Origin: Promethearchaeota archaeon
GTDB taxonomy: Archaea; Asgardarchaeota; Lokiarchaeia; Sigynarchaeales; SOKP01
Direction of reading: 5' to 3'
Length of the DNA stretch: 36,288 nt
Assembly (NCBI GenBank): GCA_019058515.1
Contig: JAHPYY010000226.1
Coordinates: forward strand, 1-36,288
Each line of letters opens with the position of its first letter. Position 1 is the first letter of the stretch. Below the pieces are notes generated by a model. The model ran no database searches, was not told the DNA's origin, and saw only the letters and a list, made by a program, of their open reading frames with translations. The position numbers and the translations under genes were made by a program. Shown piece by piece: positions 26,108-35,711 of the stretch.

Positions 26108-26659
26108 ATGAGTAATTCCTCTGGAGTAGTAGTTGGCATTTTGGGATTAATTATTGGAGCGGCGGGTTTAGGTCTTGCGGCCTATTCTTATTTCACTTTC
26201 CAAGCAAATATCGACGGATTAGATAACGATTTAAAAGACTTAGAAGATGTAGTTGATGAGATTTCTGTAAGGGGTATGTGGTATGACGAATTATTAGCCG
26301 ATTGGAAGCCTTCTGCGATTAATACTAACGAAACCATAACGGGATTATCGATCTCTTTTCAAGTAAATAGCGGTGAGAAAGTGTATTTTTTACTTATTTC
26401 TAGAGTGCATTCTTTAAGTGCTACTGGTAGTAATTGGATGATATTTAGATTTGCTATCGATGGAGTAATTGTAAATACTCCTGCTCAAGCAGCCGGAGCA
26501 AATAATCAAGATGAATCGGGACTATTTGTTCCTATTTCACTTCAACATTCTACTGATTCGTTATCCTCGGGTGCACACACCCTGACAATTGTAGCTTTAA
26601 GCACAAAATCATCGGTTTACTGTCGTACTTCTACTTTAATGGTTCAAACTTATGTTTGA
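26108..26659 (+). CDS. N-terminally anchored, beta-rich surface protein of unknown function
   Basis: The 183-residue protein has one membrane helix (VVVGILGLIIGAAGLGLAAY, residues 7-26), a short acidic coiled-coil stalk (NIDGLDNDLKDLEDVVDEI, about 34-52), then a Ser/Thr-rich, alternating beta domain. The outer domain has one late cysteine and ends LMVQTYV. The layout suggests a globular beta-sandwich displayed outside the membrane. I do not recognise the family. It has its own promoter region and a T-tract downstream at about 26690. Confidence 0.6.
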   Translation: MSNSSGVVVGILGLIIGAAGLGLAAYSYFTFQANIDGLDNDLKDLEDVVDEISVRGMWYDELLADWKPSAINTNETITGLSISFQVNSGEKVYFLLISRVHSLSATGSNWMIFRFAIDGVIVNTPAQAAGANNQDESGLFVPISLQHSTDSLSSGAHTLTIVALSTKSSVYCRTSTLMVQTYV

Positions 26660-26933
26660 AAGAATTAATTTTAATCTAAATTAGCTTTTTTTTCTTTTTA
26701 TAGTAGAGAAGTTTGGAATTTCGTTTTTTATTGAAATTTTTTAAATTTTTGGTAGAAATCTAACCTCTAAAAGATTAAATTTCATTAAGGCAATAACTAA
26801 CAGATTGGTATGGAAATAATTATCCCATAAATTAGTTTTTAAATAGTTAAAAATCATCATATAATACATGAATAAAATATCTAAGTACAATTGAATATGG
26901 TGAAATTATATAATTAATCTAGATAAGAAACTA

Positions 26934-29486
26934 TTGGTAAAATTTGTTGCAGCTGTAGTCATTACCATTGTTTCTATGTCGATCTTTTCAATTCCCTTAA
27001 TCAGCTTTATTGCACCATTAGGAAATATCCTTTTACCGGGTTCAGGCGTTTGGAATGTTCAATCGGAAGTACCAATATCTGAGACCATTTTCTCAGCTGA
27101 TTTAACTGAAAAAGTCACAGTTTATCGCGATGAATGGGGTGTTCCTCATGTGTTCGCAAAAACTGAGGAAGATGTAGGTTTTGCGATAGGGTATCTTCAC
27201 GCCCAAGATAGATTCTTTCAAATGGATTTGATACGAAGGCTAGTAAGGGGAAAGCTTTCTGAAGTATTAGGTGAACTTGCCCTTTCGCAAGACAAATATA
27301 ATTTAGCAACAGGAAAAGAGTATTGGGCGCAAAAGACCACCGATTATATCATGGAGTTAGTATCTCAAGGTGAAATCGAACATTATGACACATTAGAATC
27401 CTATTCTAAAGGTATAAATTACTACTTAGACACTCATCAATCGAACTTACCCCTTGAATATCAAATCCTTGACTTTAAGCCAACTCATTGGAGCATGTTG
27501 GATACCATGTGCCTAACAAAGTACATGGCAGAGATGCTTACATGGCAGACCGCCGATCTTTACCGATTAATCAATATCGAAGCCTTGGGAACGGAAGATT
27601 TTAAAGAGCTATTTGTTTCCACTTACGGTCAAATTCCGATTTGCCCCAATTACGGTGAATACATTGATAGTTCTGATGCTGGGGAAGATTTAAAGCAGTC
27701 AGTTGGAGCTGAAGACTTAAAAGGGGAAATAATGAACTTTATAAAAAACATAGAAGAAGTCCCATCGTATAAGCAAATTCAGGACTTGAGAAATGAAAAT
27801 CTTATCGGTTCGAATAACTGGGTGATAAACGGAATAAAAAGCGATACGGGAAAGCCAATTCTGTGCAACGATATGCATTTAGCATGGACCATGCCCGGTA
27901 TTTGGTACGAGGCTCATTTAGTTGCTGAGGATACGGGTTTAAACACTTACGGGTTTACGCTTCCGGGAGGTGCTCTACCAATAGTAGGTCACAACCAATA
28001 TCTAGGCTGGGGATTCACGAATACGGGTTATGATGTTATGGATTGGTACTATTTTACGGAAGTTGACGAAGATCACTATATTTACAATGGAGAAGCAAAA
28101 GAATACGAGACCAGAACCTACGAAATTAATGTGACAGGAAATACACCAGTAGAATTTACGGTAAAGGAAACAGTACATGGACCTGTATTAAACGATTTTA
28201 TAAGAGAAGATAGAGTTCCAACCTCAATCCGAGAAACAAATTACGTGTTATGTCCTAAATGGACTGCTTACCGTGTTACTCGCATTTGGGACGCAATCAC
28301 GGGATTTAATTACGCGAAAAACAGAGAGGAATTTAACGAAGCTTCTAAAGATTTCGATGTTCCAGCTCAAAATATCGTGTATGGGGACATATACGGCAAT
28401 ATCGGCATTAGACCAACGGGATTAGTTCCTATACGCGAAGGTAATGGGTATTTACCTTATAATGGTTCGAAGGGGGAGGGAGAATGGACTGGATATGTTC
28501 CTTTCGAGGATCTACCTCACTCCGAGAATCCCGATCAAAATTATCTTGTATCTGCCAATCAGATAGCAGTTGGTCCGGATTACACCCAGTATTTATTGCA
28601 AAATTCGTACGCTACGGGTTATCGCGCCAGACGGATTAACGAACTACTCTCAAGCGCGCCAGATGGAAGTATAGGTATTGATGAGATGAAAGCGTTCCAA
28701 TGCGACATTATATCTTCAGCAGCTAAAGCGTTCACGCCTTTTATTATTAACGCAATTGAAGCTATGACAGCTTCAGAGCGAACTACTTTAATAAACAATG
28801 TTCTTACAGAGTTGAAAGATTGGAATTACAAAATGGATAAAGAATTATCCACCCCGAGTATTTATAGAAAGTGGCGAGATTACTTTCAGGATTATACGTT
28901 TGAAGAGATGTCGGCTAAAGGGGCAATAGGGAGTCCTCAATTAAATGTGTTAGAAGGATTAACTCGAGACTCTCCTAATTCTAAATGGTTTGATGATACA
29001 AGTACAACTGATGTTATTGAAACAAGGGACGATATCATTTTGAAAGCACTTGAAGCGGCGTTAAATGATTTAATTGAGTTTTACAATACCGAAGAGATCT
29101 CTATGTGGAAATGGGGTAAAATACATCAAGATTACTTCGTACAAATAGCCCCAGGTCTCGACTCGTTAAGTATAGGACCTTTCGAAGCTGATGGGGAGGG
29201 TTATACTGTTAATCCCTCAGGAGCTAATATTAGAAACGGAGTAGGATACGCTCGGGGAGGAGCATCCGAAAGGGTAATAATGGATTTCAGCAATCTAAAC
29301 AACACCATTAGCGTGATTCCTTCTGGAGAGCGAGGTTATTCAAACTCACGACATTATTCCGACCAACTAGAAGAGCTTTTTCTTCAAGGTAAGTATCACG
29401 TTCAATACTTTTCTAATACATTATCGAATTTTCCTCAAAATTCTATTACTTCTTCAACATATTTCAATCCTTTAGGAGGTGGATAA
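26934..29486 (+). CDS. Penicillin-acylase-family N-terminal nucleophile hydrolase, membrane-anchored
   Basis: This 850-residue precursor has an N-terminal hydrophobic anchor (FVAAVVITIVSMSIFSIPLISF, 4-25). It then has the alpha-chain signature VTVYRDEWGVPHVFAKTEEDVGFAIGYLHAQDRFFQM and, at residues 291-296, IGSNNW. Ser293 is the expected catalytic serine released by autocleavage of the precursor. Beta-chain blocks DMHLAWTMPGIWYEAHL, GVALP-like GGALPIVGHN and WGFTNTG follow. Substrates in the family include beta-lactams, acyl-homoserine lactones and N-acyl amides. The first codon is TTG 26934 without a Shine-Dalgarno. An ATG at 26897 begins MVKLY one base out of frame, and joining it would give a basic N-region (see findings). 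It is coupled to the next gene. Confidence 0.88.
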   Translation: MVKFVAAVVITIVSMSIFSIPLISFIAPLGNILLPGSGVWNVQSEVPISETIFSADLTEKVTVYRDEWGVPHVFAKTEEDVGFAIGYLHAQDRFFQMDLIRRLVRGKLSEVLGELALSQDKYNLATGKEYWAQKTTDYIMELVSQGEIEHYDTLESYSKGINYYLDTHQSNLPLEYQILDFKPTHWSMLDTMCLTKYMAEMLTWQTADLYRLINIEALGTEDFKELFVSTYGQIPICPNYGEYIDSSDAGEDLKQSVGAEDLKGEIMNFIKNIEEVPSYKQIQDLRNENLIGSNNWVINGIKSDTGKPILCNDMHLAWTMPGIWYEAHLVAEDTGLNTYGFTLPGGALPIVGHNQYLGWGFTNTGYDVMDWYYFTEVDEDHYIYNGEAKEYETRTYEINVTGNTPVEFTVKETVHGPVLNDFIREDRVPTSIRETNYVLCPKWTAYRVTRIWDAITGFNYAKNREEFNEASKDFDVPAQNIVYGDIYGNIGIRPTGLVPIREGNGYLPYNGSKGEGEWTGYVPFEDLPHSENPDQNYLVSANQIAVGPDYTQYLLQNSYATGYRARRINELLSSAPDGSIGIDEMKAFQCDIISSAAKAFTPFIINAIEAMTASERTTLINNVLTELKDWNYKMDKELSTPSIYRKWRDYFQDYTFEEMSAKGAIGSPQLNVLEGLTRDSPNSKWFDDTSTTDVIETRDDIILKALEAALNDLIEFYNTEEISMWKWGKIHQDYFVQIAPGLDSLSIGPFEADGEGYTVNPSGANIRNGVGYARGGASERVIMDFSNLNNTISVIPSGERGYSNSRHYSDQLEELFLQGKYHVQYFSNTLSNFPQNSITSSTYFNPLGGG
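29474..29481 (+). promoter_or_regulatory. Strong Shine-Dalgarno AGGAGGTG deciding the next start
   Basis: AGGAGGTG lies inside the last codons of the acylase gene, six bases before GTG 29488. It selects GTG 29488 over the overlapping GTG 29479, which lies within the Shine-Dalgarno itself. Confidence 0.65.
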
Positions 29487-29487
29487 A

Positions 29488-29898
29488 GTGAAACTGGAAG
29501 AAAGAAACGTGATTTTGAGCGTTGTAGTTACCTCAGTTTCATCATTTGTATTAATCTTCATTCCAATCTGGCAATTGGTAATCATTGCGGGAATTGCAGG
29601 AGGATTACTTAACCGTAAAATGCTGTATGGGAGCTTGTGTGGAGCGGTGGGAGTATTTATCACTTGGCTTATTTATTCGCTCTATAACATAATTGCAATT
29701 AATGCGTTAACGCTGTTAGATCGCTTTGGAGGGCTTATCTTAGGTTCTGGTTTTGGAGGCTTGATTTTGACGATAATTCTTCTATGTGGTGCTCTTTTTG
29801 GCGCATTAGGAGGTGCTCTAGGCACTGGAGTTAGGTTAATTGTTATGCCTTTTCTACAAAGACCAGCTGATGCGGTATCTGATGTGAAAACTGAGTAA
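29488..29898 (+). CDS. Small membrane protein coupled to the acylase gene
   Basis: From GTG 29488 the product is 136 residues beginning MKLEERNVILSVVV. It has four hydrophobic segments, two Gly-rich (GLILGSGFGGLILTIILL and ALFGALGGALGTGVRL), and short hydrophilic ends. The architecture fits the small four-helix archaeal membrane proteins of unknown function (DUF5518-like), a tentative comparison. One base separates it from the acylase stop codon, so the two are co-translated and may act together at the membrane. Confidence 0.6.
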   Translation: MKLEERNVILSVVVTSVSSFVLIFIPIWQLVIIAGIAGGLLNRKMLYGSLCGAVGVFITWLIYSLYNIIAINALTLLDRFGGLILGSGFGGLILTIILLCGALFGALGGALGTGVRLIVMPFLQRPADAVSDVKTE

Positions 29899-29902
29899 TT
29901 TA

Positions 29903-29938
29903 AAGAAGAATAGTCTTCTTCCCAAATTCTTTTTTTTT
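29903..29938 (+). terminator. Intrinsic-type terminator after the acylase operon
   Basis: AAGAAGA (29903-29909) and TCTTCTT (29914-29920) form a 7-bp stem with a 4-nt loop, followed by nine thymines at 29930-29938. Confidence 0.6.
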
Positions 29939-30107
29939 TAAGGTTTGTTTACGATCATCTAATTTTGCCAAATATGTGAATATTACAGATAAAACTGTAC
30001 TACTTAAAGTACATTATTTGTAATTATTTATTGCATAATTTTAAAAAAAAATAAATTTGAGAAAGGACTTTAATACTCAGTAATACCCCCAGAGTTCACC
30101 TTTTTTT

Positions 30108-31226
30108 ATGTCATCATCAAAACGAGATTATTATGAAGTACTTGGTCTGTCGAAAGACGCAACGATCGACCAGATAAAGCTTGCGTATAGAAGATTAGCA
30201 AAACAGTACCATCCAGATATGAACAAAACCGATCCTAACGCGAAAGATAAGTTTATCGAGATTCAAGAAGCCTACGAAGTGTTAAGCGACGAAAATAAGC
30301 GTGCAAATTACGACCGATATGGTTTTAGCGGAGTTGACGTCGATATGAGCGATTTTTTTAGAGGAGGTATCCCAGGACTAGACGAACTGTTTAAATCAAT
30401 ATTTGGCGGATTTGGGGGATTTGGTGACTTTGCCGATTTCGGATTTGGTTCCAGAACTAGGCAAAGACAACCAAGGAGGGAAGTTGGTCAGGATTTAGAG
30501 GATATAATCGATGTAACATTCATAGAAGCGGTTTTTGGACTAAAAAAAGAGATTGAAATCGAACGCTATGTTCCTTGTTCTGATTGCGAAGGTACTGGAG
30601 CGGAAGATCCTTCTAGTGTTGTCACCTGTTCTGAGTGTCAAGGATCGGGGAGGATGCGACAAATGTCGAGATCTGGATTTGGGACGATAATCCGAGAATC
30701 AACCTGCCCGTATTGTAATGGCACAGGCAAACAAATAACTAAGAAATGTAAAGTTTGTAAAGGAAAGAAAATAGTACCAGAACTTAAGAAAATTAAAGTA
30801 ACCATTCCGCCAGGAGTCGAAACAGGTGTTCACTTGAAATATCAAGGAGCTGGACACATTCCTTCAGTTAACGCTATACCAGGTGATTTGTATCTTCGAA
30901 TAAATGTGGAGGAGAATAAAAACTTTATTCGCAGAGGAGTCGATTTATATACCGAAGTGGATATTGATGTAGTAACAGCCATCTTAGGGGGGAAAATTAC
31001 GGTACCAACCATTGATTACAAAAAAGACGAGATTTCGGAAAGAGAGCTTACAATTCCATCTGGAACGGAATATGGAACTGAATTCCGCATTAAAAACCAT
31101 GGAATGTCGTATCTTCAAGGAAGAGGAAGAGGAGATCAATATGTTATCGTTAACATCGTAATCCCAAAGAAAATAACAAAAGAGCAAGAAAAATTACTTT
31201 TAAAGTTCAAAGAGCTGAATTCATAG
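30108..31226 (+). CDS. dnaJ: DnaJ (Hsp40) co-chaperone
   Basis: The 372 residues follow type I Hsp40 order: J domain with HPD at 35-37, Gly/Phe-rich linker ([17 protein letters not shown], about 98-114), four zinc-finger repeats (C157/C160, C174/C177, C200/C203, C214/C217), and the C-terminal beta domains. The fourth repeat ends CKGKK in place of CxGxG. It stimulates DnaK ATPase and delivers clients. Its upstream region does not show the 16-nt operator seen at grpE and dnaK. The THEP1 gene follows after 34 bases and may be cotranscribed. Confidence 0.96.
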   Translation: MSSSKRDYYEVLGLSKDATIDQIKLAYRRLAKQYHPDMNKTDPNAKDKFIEIQEAYEVLSDENKRANYDRYGFSGVDVDMSDFFRGGIPGLDELFKSIFGGFGGFGDFADFGFGSRTRQRQPRREVGQDLEDIIDVTFIEAVFGLKKEIEIERYVPCSDCEGTGAEDPSSVVTCSECQGSGRMRQMSRSGFGTIIRESTCPYCNGTGKQITKKCKVCKGKKIVPELKKIKVTIPPGVETGVHLKYQGAGHIPSVNAIPGDLYLRINVEENKNFIRRGVDLYTEVDIDVVTAILGGKITVPTIDYKKDEISERELTIPSGTEYGTEFRIKNHGMSYLQGRGRGDQYVIVNIVIPKKITKEQEKLLLKFKELNS

Positions 31227-31260
31227 CACACCTACTTCTTAATTTTCCTTTTTTGGAAGC

Positions 31261-31803
31261 ATGAACAAAGTATTCATTACTGGAGCTCCTGGGATTGGTA
31301 AATCAACCCTTATTTACAAACTCATTGAAATTTTTAAAAATCAAAAAAAAAATGTAGACGGATTCCTAACTCCAGAAGTAAAGGTTGGAGGAAAAAGAAT
31401 TGGGTTCGATTTGGAACGAATAACTACTGGAGAAGTCGTTCCTTTGGCAAGGATTAACCAACCTAACACACCCTTTCATGTCCGTAGGTACGGCGTGCTT
31501 GTTGACGAATTGGAAAATTTTATAGAAAATTTTAGATATTTAAACGATTCTAATATTGATTTCTACCTGATTGATGAAATCGGAAAAATGGAGCTACTTT
31601 CTATAAAATTTCGCGCTTTCATTACCGATTTAATTAAATCAGACGTAAAATTGATAGCCACGATTGGAAAAACTTTACTCCCTAATTTACTAAAAGAATG
31701 GAGTAATTGTAGTTCCTTTAAGGTGTATAAACTCACAAGAGCAAATAGAGATACCATAATATTAGAGATTTTAAGGTTATTTCGGTTGGACCTTTCTAAC
31801 TAA
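31261..31803 (+). CDS. THEP1-type nucleoside-triphosphatase
   Basis: A 180-residue P-loop NTPase with Walker A GAPGIGKS (8-15) and a Walker B/signature block LIDEIGKMELLS (about 103-114), the hallmark of the archaeal/eukaryotic THEP1 (NTPCR) family. Family members hydrolyse NTPs slowly in vitro; the cellular role is unsettled. Length is typical of the family. It sits 34 bases after dnaJ. Confidence 0.9.
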   Translation: MNKVFITGAPGIGKSTLIYKLIEIFKNQKKNVDGFLTPEVKVGGKRIGFDLERITTGEVVPLARINQPNTPFHVRRYGVLVDELENFIENFRYLNDSNIDFYLIDEIGKMELLSIKFRAFITDLIKSDVKLIATIGKTLLPNLLKEWSNCSSFKVYKLTRANRDTIILEILRLFRLDLSN

Positions 31804-32050
31804 GCTCATCTAGATGTTATCCTTAGCTAATTTAATTTTTTATAAATATTAAACGAATAAAGCAACTATTTTTAAATTATTTTGAAAATTTTCTTCTTTC
31901 TAAACGATTTAAATATAAGAGGACTTCCCAATTTTAATATTGTGAGATTTACAAAAGCTTTTAATAAAAATCTATGTTATTTTAATCAAAAGTAAATCTT
32001 GTCTTTTGATATCGATCTCATTAAATTAAGAATCGGACGGTCATAAAAAT

Positions 32051-32167
32051 ATGAAATTTAAATGCGACCAGTGTGGCCATGAATTTGATTTAGAGGATTT
32101 TCCAGAAGAAGGTTTTGCGTGTCCAAGTTGCGGCGTAACTGACGGTACCTTTTCGATAGCTGAATAA
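32051..32167 (+). CDS. 38-residue rubredoxin/zinc-ribbon mini-protein
   Basis: ATG 32051 opens a 38-residue product beginning MKFKCDQCGHEFDLED, with cysteines C5-x2-C8 and C24-x2-C27. The CDQCGHEFD and CPSCG knuckles and the acidic linker are those of a rubredoxin-like or zinc-ribbon fold. Length is below the usual rubredoxin size of about 53, so zinc is more likely than redox iron. It is flanked by its own noncoding regions (31804-32050 and 32168-32329). Confidence 0.65.
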   Translation: MKFKCDQCGHEFDLEDFPEEGFACPSCGVTDGTFSIAE

Positions 32168-32329
32168 CTCAAACCCTTTATATTTTATAGTTAAATTTCT
32201 TCTTATTCTTGATCCAAAGAATTATTTAGAAAACTTTTTCAGTAAAGCTAATTCGGCTAGATCATAGATTTTTATAGGTATATTTCCTTGAGGAACATGA
32301 AATTCAAAAATTTATAACAAATTAGAAAA

Positions 32330-33109
32330 ATGATGCTTCAAGGATTGGATCCATTATTTTTTATAATACCAATTGTAGTAGTCGTTGCAATCGTCTTAGC
32401 GATTTGGCTTTTAGCTGGAATTAAGATTATCTTAGAGTACGAGAGGTTAGTTATATTTAGGTTAGGCAAATTCAACAGAGTAATAGGTCCTGGTGTAGTA
32501 TATGTGTTTCCTATTGTCGAATCCTCACAGAAAGTTAGTTTGCGAATTGTTACTGAGGATATTCCAAGACAGGAAGTAATCACGCGAGACAATATACCCG
32601 TGTTAGTTAACACTGTAGTGTATTTCAGAGTGGAGCGACCCGAAGATGCGGTGATCAAGATAGAGAACTATACTTTCGCTGTCAGACAATACACTCAAGC
32701 AGCTCTACGTGATGTGATAGGAAATATGGAGTTAGATTCGGTTTTAACTGAAAGAGAAACCGTTGCAACCGATATTCGAAAAATTGTGGATACTGAAACA
32801 AACGAATGGGGAATTGATATAAAGAACATTAAGATACAAGAAATTGAGTTACCTGCCGAAATGAAGAGAGCTATGGCTAAACAAGCCGAAGCAGAAAGAG
32901 AAAAGCGAGCAGCCATTATTGCTTCCGAAGGAGAACTTGCATCAGCAGAAAACCTTCAGAGAGCAGCTAAGTTAATGGCTAGTGAGCCTGGTGCACTCCA
33001 AATTAGAACGCTTCAAACTATCAGAGACATTTCTCAAGATCCGAGTGAAAAAGTCGTTATCTTCATGCCTGGTGTGAGTGGATTAGATAAAATATTAAAA
33101 AACCTATAA
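32330..33109 (+). CDS. SPFH-domain (slipin/stomatin) membrane protein
   Basis: The 259-residue protein has an N-terminal membrane segment (FFIIPIVVVVAIVLAIWLLAG, 10-30). The stomatin signature follows (EYERLVIFRLGKFNRVIGPGVVYVFPIVE), then the SPFH beta/alpha core (VNTVVYFRVERPEDAV), and a charged coiled coil (EMKRAMAKQAEAEREKRAAIIASEGE). Slipins assemble membrane rings and in archaea are often next to an NfeD protease gene; none is seen here. The gene that follows 18 bases later encodes an OMPDC-fold protein instead. Start ATG-ATG at 32330. Confidence 0.93.
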   Translation: MMLQGLDPLFFIIPIVVVVAIVLAIWLLAGIKIILEYERLVIFRLGKFNRVIGPGVVYVFPIVESSQKVSLRIVTEDIPRQEVITRDNIPVLVNTVVYFRVERPEDAVIKIENYTFAVRQYTQAALRDVIGNMELDSVLTERETVATDIRKIVDTETNEWGIDIKNIKIQEIELPAEMKRAMAKQAEAEREKRAAIIASEGELASAENLQRAAKLMASEPGALQIRTLQTIRDISQDPSEKVVIFMPGVSGLDKILKNL

Positions 33110-33127
33110 TTAACTAAAGGTGATTGT

Positions 33128-33805
33128 TTGCTTCGAAAGCTGCTGGAAAACAGGAGATATATCCAAATTGCATTTAATCACACTTCGTACGATGTAAGAC
33201 GTATTCTCCCACAAATCCCTTTTGATCCTCGTATATTAATTGAAGCAGGAACTCCGTACATAAAAAGAGAAGGGATGAGTGGGGTTAATCTAATTCGGAG
33301 AATGTGGCGGGGGTTTATTGTTGCAGATCTAAAGACGATTGACGGAGCATATGAAGAAGTGGCGTTTGCAAGAAACGCTGGGGCAAATGCAGTCACTGCA
33401 GCGGGAAGCGCTCCCACCGATACTTTAGATTTCTTCTGTAAGTCCTGTAAAGAATTGTCAATGTATTCTATGATTGATATGTTAGGAGTAGTTAATCCTT
33501 TGAGAAAACTAATTCCCATGACAAATAAACCAGACGCTGTGGTAATACATAAGGGCAGGGATGAAGAGCAAAATCCTCGTTCAATTATCCGTTATAAAGA
33601 CATAAACAAAGTGAGATCAAAACATAATGTTTTTATATCCGTTGCGGGAGGATTAAACGAAAATAGCGTCCGAAAAGCGTATTTTAATGGTGCAGATATA
33701 GCAATATTGAATATAGTGAAATCCACAGATGCTAATATAGGTTTAGTAGATTCTTTAGCTATAGAATATAAAATCCACGATATTTTGCAAGAAATAGGAA
33801 CTTAA
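33128..33805 (+). CDS. OMPDC/hexulose-phosphate synthase-superfamily TIM-barrel protein
   Basis: The 225-residue protein has the FIVADLKTIDGAYEEVAFARNAGANAVTAAG segment, with the DxKxxD motif (D-L-K-T-I-D) of orotidine-phosphate decarboxylase and hexulose-6-phosphate synthase enzymes. VFISVAGGLNENSVRKAYFNGADIAIL is the phosphate-binding barrel end. Expected chemistry is decarboxylation or aldol cleavage of a sugar phosphate; 3-hexulose-6-phosphate synthase-like activity would fit archaeal ribulose-monophosphate metabolism. No PHI isomerase gene is adjacent. TTG 33128 is supported by AAAGGTGA four bases before. It probably shares the SPFH transcript. Confidence 0.75.
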   Translation: MLRKLLENRRYIQIAFNHTSYDVRRILPQIPFDPRILIEAGTPYIKREGMSGVNLIRRMWRGFIVADLKTIDGAYEEVAFARNAGANAVTAAGSAPTDTLDFFCKSCKELSMYSMIDMLGVVNPLRKLIPMTNKPDAVVIHKGRDEEQNPRSIIRYKDINKVRSKHNVFISVAGGLNENSVRKAYFNGADIAILNIVKSTDANIGLVDSLAIEYKIHDILQEIGT

Positions 33806-33925
33806 TTCTAAATCTTTTATTTTTATAGATTTCTTTCTTTTTTTATATATTTAATATTGTAGGAATCAAACATAAGTAAACTCAAAAATTCTTTTCTATA
33901 AACGATTAATAAAACATAGATTATC

Positions 33926-34132
33926 ATGTCTAAATGCAACCAAGATGAGTTAAGGAAAGATTGTGCTTGCACTTACGATTGCGAAAGAAGAGGTAAGTGT
34001 TGCGAATGTATTAGTTATCACCTAAGAATGAATCAGTTGCCTGGATGTGTATTTGCGAAAATTTCACCAGAAGCAGAGAGATCGTATAATAGAGATTTTG
34101 ATTATTTTGTAGAACTGATTCTTAAAAAATAA
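33926..34132 (+). CDS. Small cysteine-rich protein (DUF6485-like)
   Basis: This 68-residue protein has eight cysteines, most in the first half (C4, C13, C15, C19, and GKCCEC near 24-28, then C41). The pattern CACTYDCERRGKCCECISYH and PGCVFAK matches the small family usually labelled DUF6485, found in anaerobes. Metal binding is likely; function unknown. It stands alone, with the beta-lactamase-like gene starting 32 bases later. Confidence 0.75.
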   Translation: MSKCNQDELRKDCACTYDCERRGKCCECISYHLRMNQLPGCVFAKISPEAERSYNRDFDYFVELILKK

Positions 34133-34164
34133 TTTTTATTAATATCTTAGTTTAATAATAGAAT

Positions 34165-35684
34165 ATGACAAAGCATAGTCGAAGAGCGATTGTTTTATTA
34201 CTATTAGTCGGAATTATACCATTTACTTCTTTTAATATATTGTTTTTTAGAGCTATGTATTCTCCCGCATCGCTTTCGGATGTATCTTCTGTAGAAGAAT
34301 TTGAAACTCAACTAGAAATTCGTATTACCGACCTTCTCTCCACTTATTCAATTCCGGGAGTAGCAATTGCTATCATTTCTAACAATCAAACGCGTTATAT
34401 TTGCGCTGGCTATTCAGATCAATTTAGCTTGAATAAAATTTCAAAAGACACGACTTTTCAAATCGCGTCAATGTCAAAAACTCAATGCGCTTTTGCTATA
34501 ATGAAGCTAAATCAAGAAGGGTTGATTGACTTGAACACTTCTGTAGAAGATTATCTCACTCGCTGGTCTTTACCTGATTCTTCGTTCGACAACAATAAAG
34601 TAACAACTAAGCGTATATTAGCTCATGTCGCTGGTCTTTCGGTAGAAGGGGTTAATGTAGGGAGTTTTTTTCCGGAACAATTGCCAAAAATAGAGGATGC
34701 GTTGACTCAGGAGGGAGTAAAAGTGATTGTCGAGCCAGCGACCGAATATCGATATTCCGGAGGAGGTTTTGGAATATTACAATTATTAATTGAGGAAATA
34801 ACAGGAATGCCTTATATTGACTACCTTTCAACTGAGATTTTTCAACCCTTAGGTCTATCAAACACGGGGACTTATTTAAGCGAAGAAATAAGAGGGAAAT
34901 TATCAAATGGGTTTGGATATTTTAGAGTCAGTTATCCCTTATTCTATTCATCGTTGTTAGCTGCAGCAGGTCACTGTTCTAGTATCGAAGATATGGCAAA
35001 TTGGTGCAATTTCTTTTTAAACGGACAGAGCGTTCTCAATTCAAGCACGATGGAAGAGATGTTAACCCCAGTATGGGGAGATACCTGGGGTTACACTCTT
35101 GGATTCAACTACTATAGGCTCGAAAATGGGAGAATGGTATAGGACATGGAGGAGATAACCGAGGGTATCACGGATGTTATCGATTCATACGAGAAACAGG
35201 GGATGGAATCGTTTTCCTTACCAACGCAGAGTGGGGTGGAAAGTTAAGAGCGGAAGTAATGAACCAATGGGAAAAAAATATGGGAGGAATAGTAGGAAAA
35301 ACTCCCACTGAAATAAATTGGGAAGAACAGTATAATAGTCACCTTATAACGCTAATTTGGGAGTTAATAATTTCCTTATTGGCGATATTATTACTTGTAA
35401 TTGCATCTCTTAAGGGATATATTATTGTCGGGAAGCAAGGGAGATCTGAGTTATCAAGCGATAAGAAAACAAAATGGGTAAAACATTTACGAAGAGTTGC
35501 GGCTTTATTCCTCTTACTTTTCGCGTTACTCTTACTTGTAAGGTGGGAATTCTTAGACGCATCATATAGAACAGGGCTCCCAATTCAAGTATGGTCAACA
35601 ATAATTCCTATAGTGTGGACAATTTGGGTTGCAAGCGCCGTTTTAGTGATAAGACTAAACCCAGCGAGACAAAAAAAGAAGTAA
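34165..35684 (+). pseudogene. Serine beta-lactamase-family membrane protein, frameshifted
   Basis: The first part (34165-35142) encodes a membrane anchor (VLLLLVGIIPFTSF), the SxxK motif (S102-M-S-K105) and a YSG motif (197-199, in place of YxN). It stops at TAG 35140-35142 after ENGRMV. The other frame begins at 35142 with GHGGDNRGY, the HGG-type third motif, and continues FLTNAEWGGK into a C-terminal region with three membrane helices, ending at 35684. One missing base near 35139-35141 explains both halves. All three active-site motifs would be present in the joined product. No slippery heptamer is seen, so a mutation or consensus error is likelier than programmed frameshifting. Confidence 0.8.
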
Positions 35685-35711
35685 TAAATAAATGAAAAAA
35701 GTTGAGAAGAT

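Noticed and set aside
29951..29967. Weak match to the dnaK/grpE operator upstream of dnaJ
   Set aside because: Only about 10 of 15 positions agree, there is no TATA box beside it and it is over 140 bases from the start; expected by chance in AT-rich DNA.
35130..35145. Programmed -1 frameshifting in the beta-lactamase-family gene
   Set aside because: No X-XXY-YYZ slippery sequence and no downstream stem-loop was recognised; mutation or sequence error is simpler.
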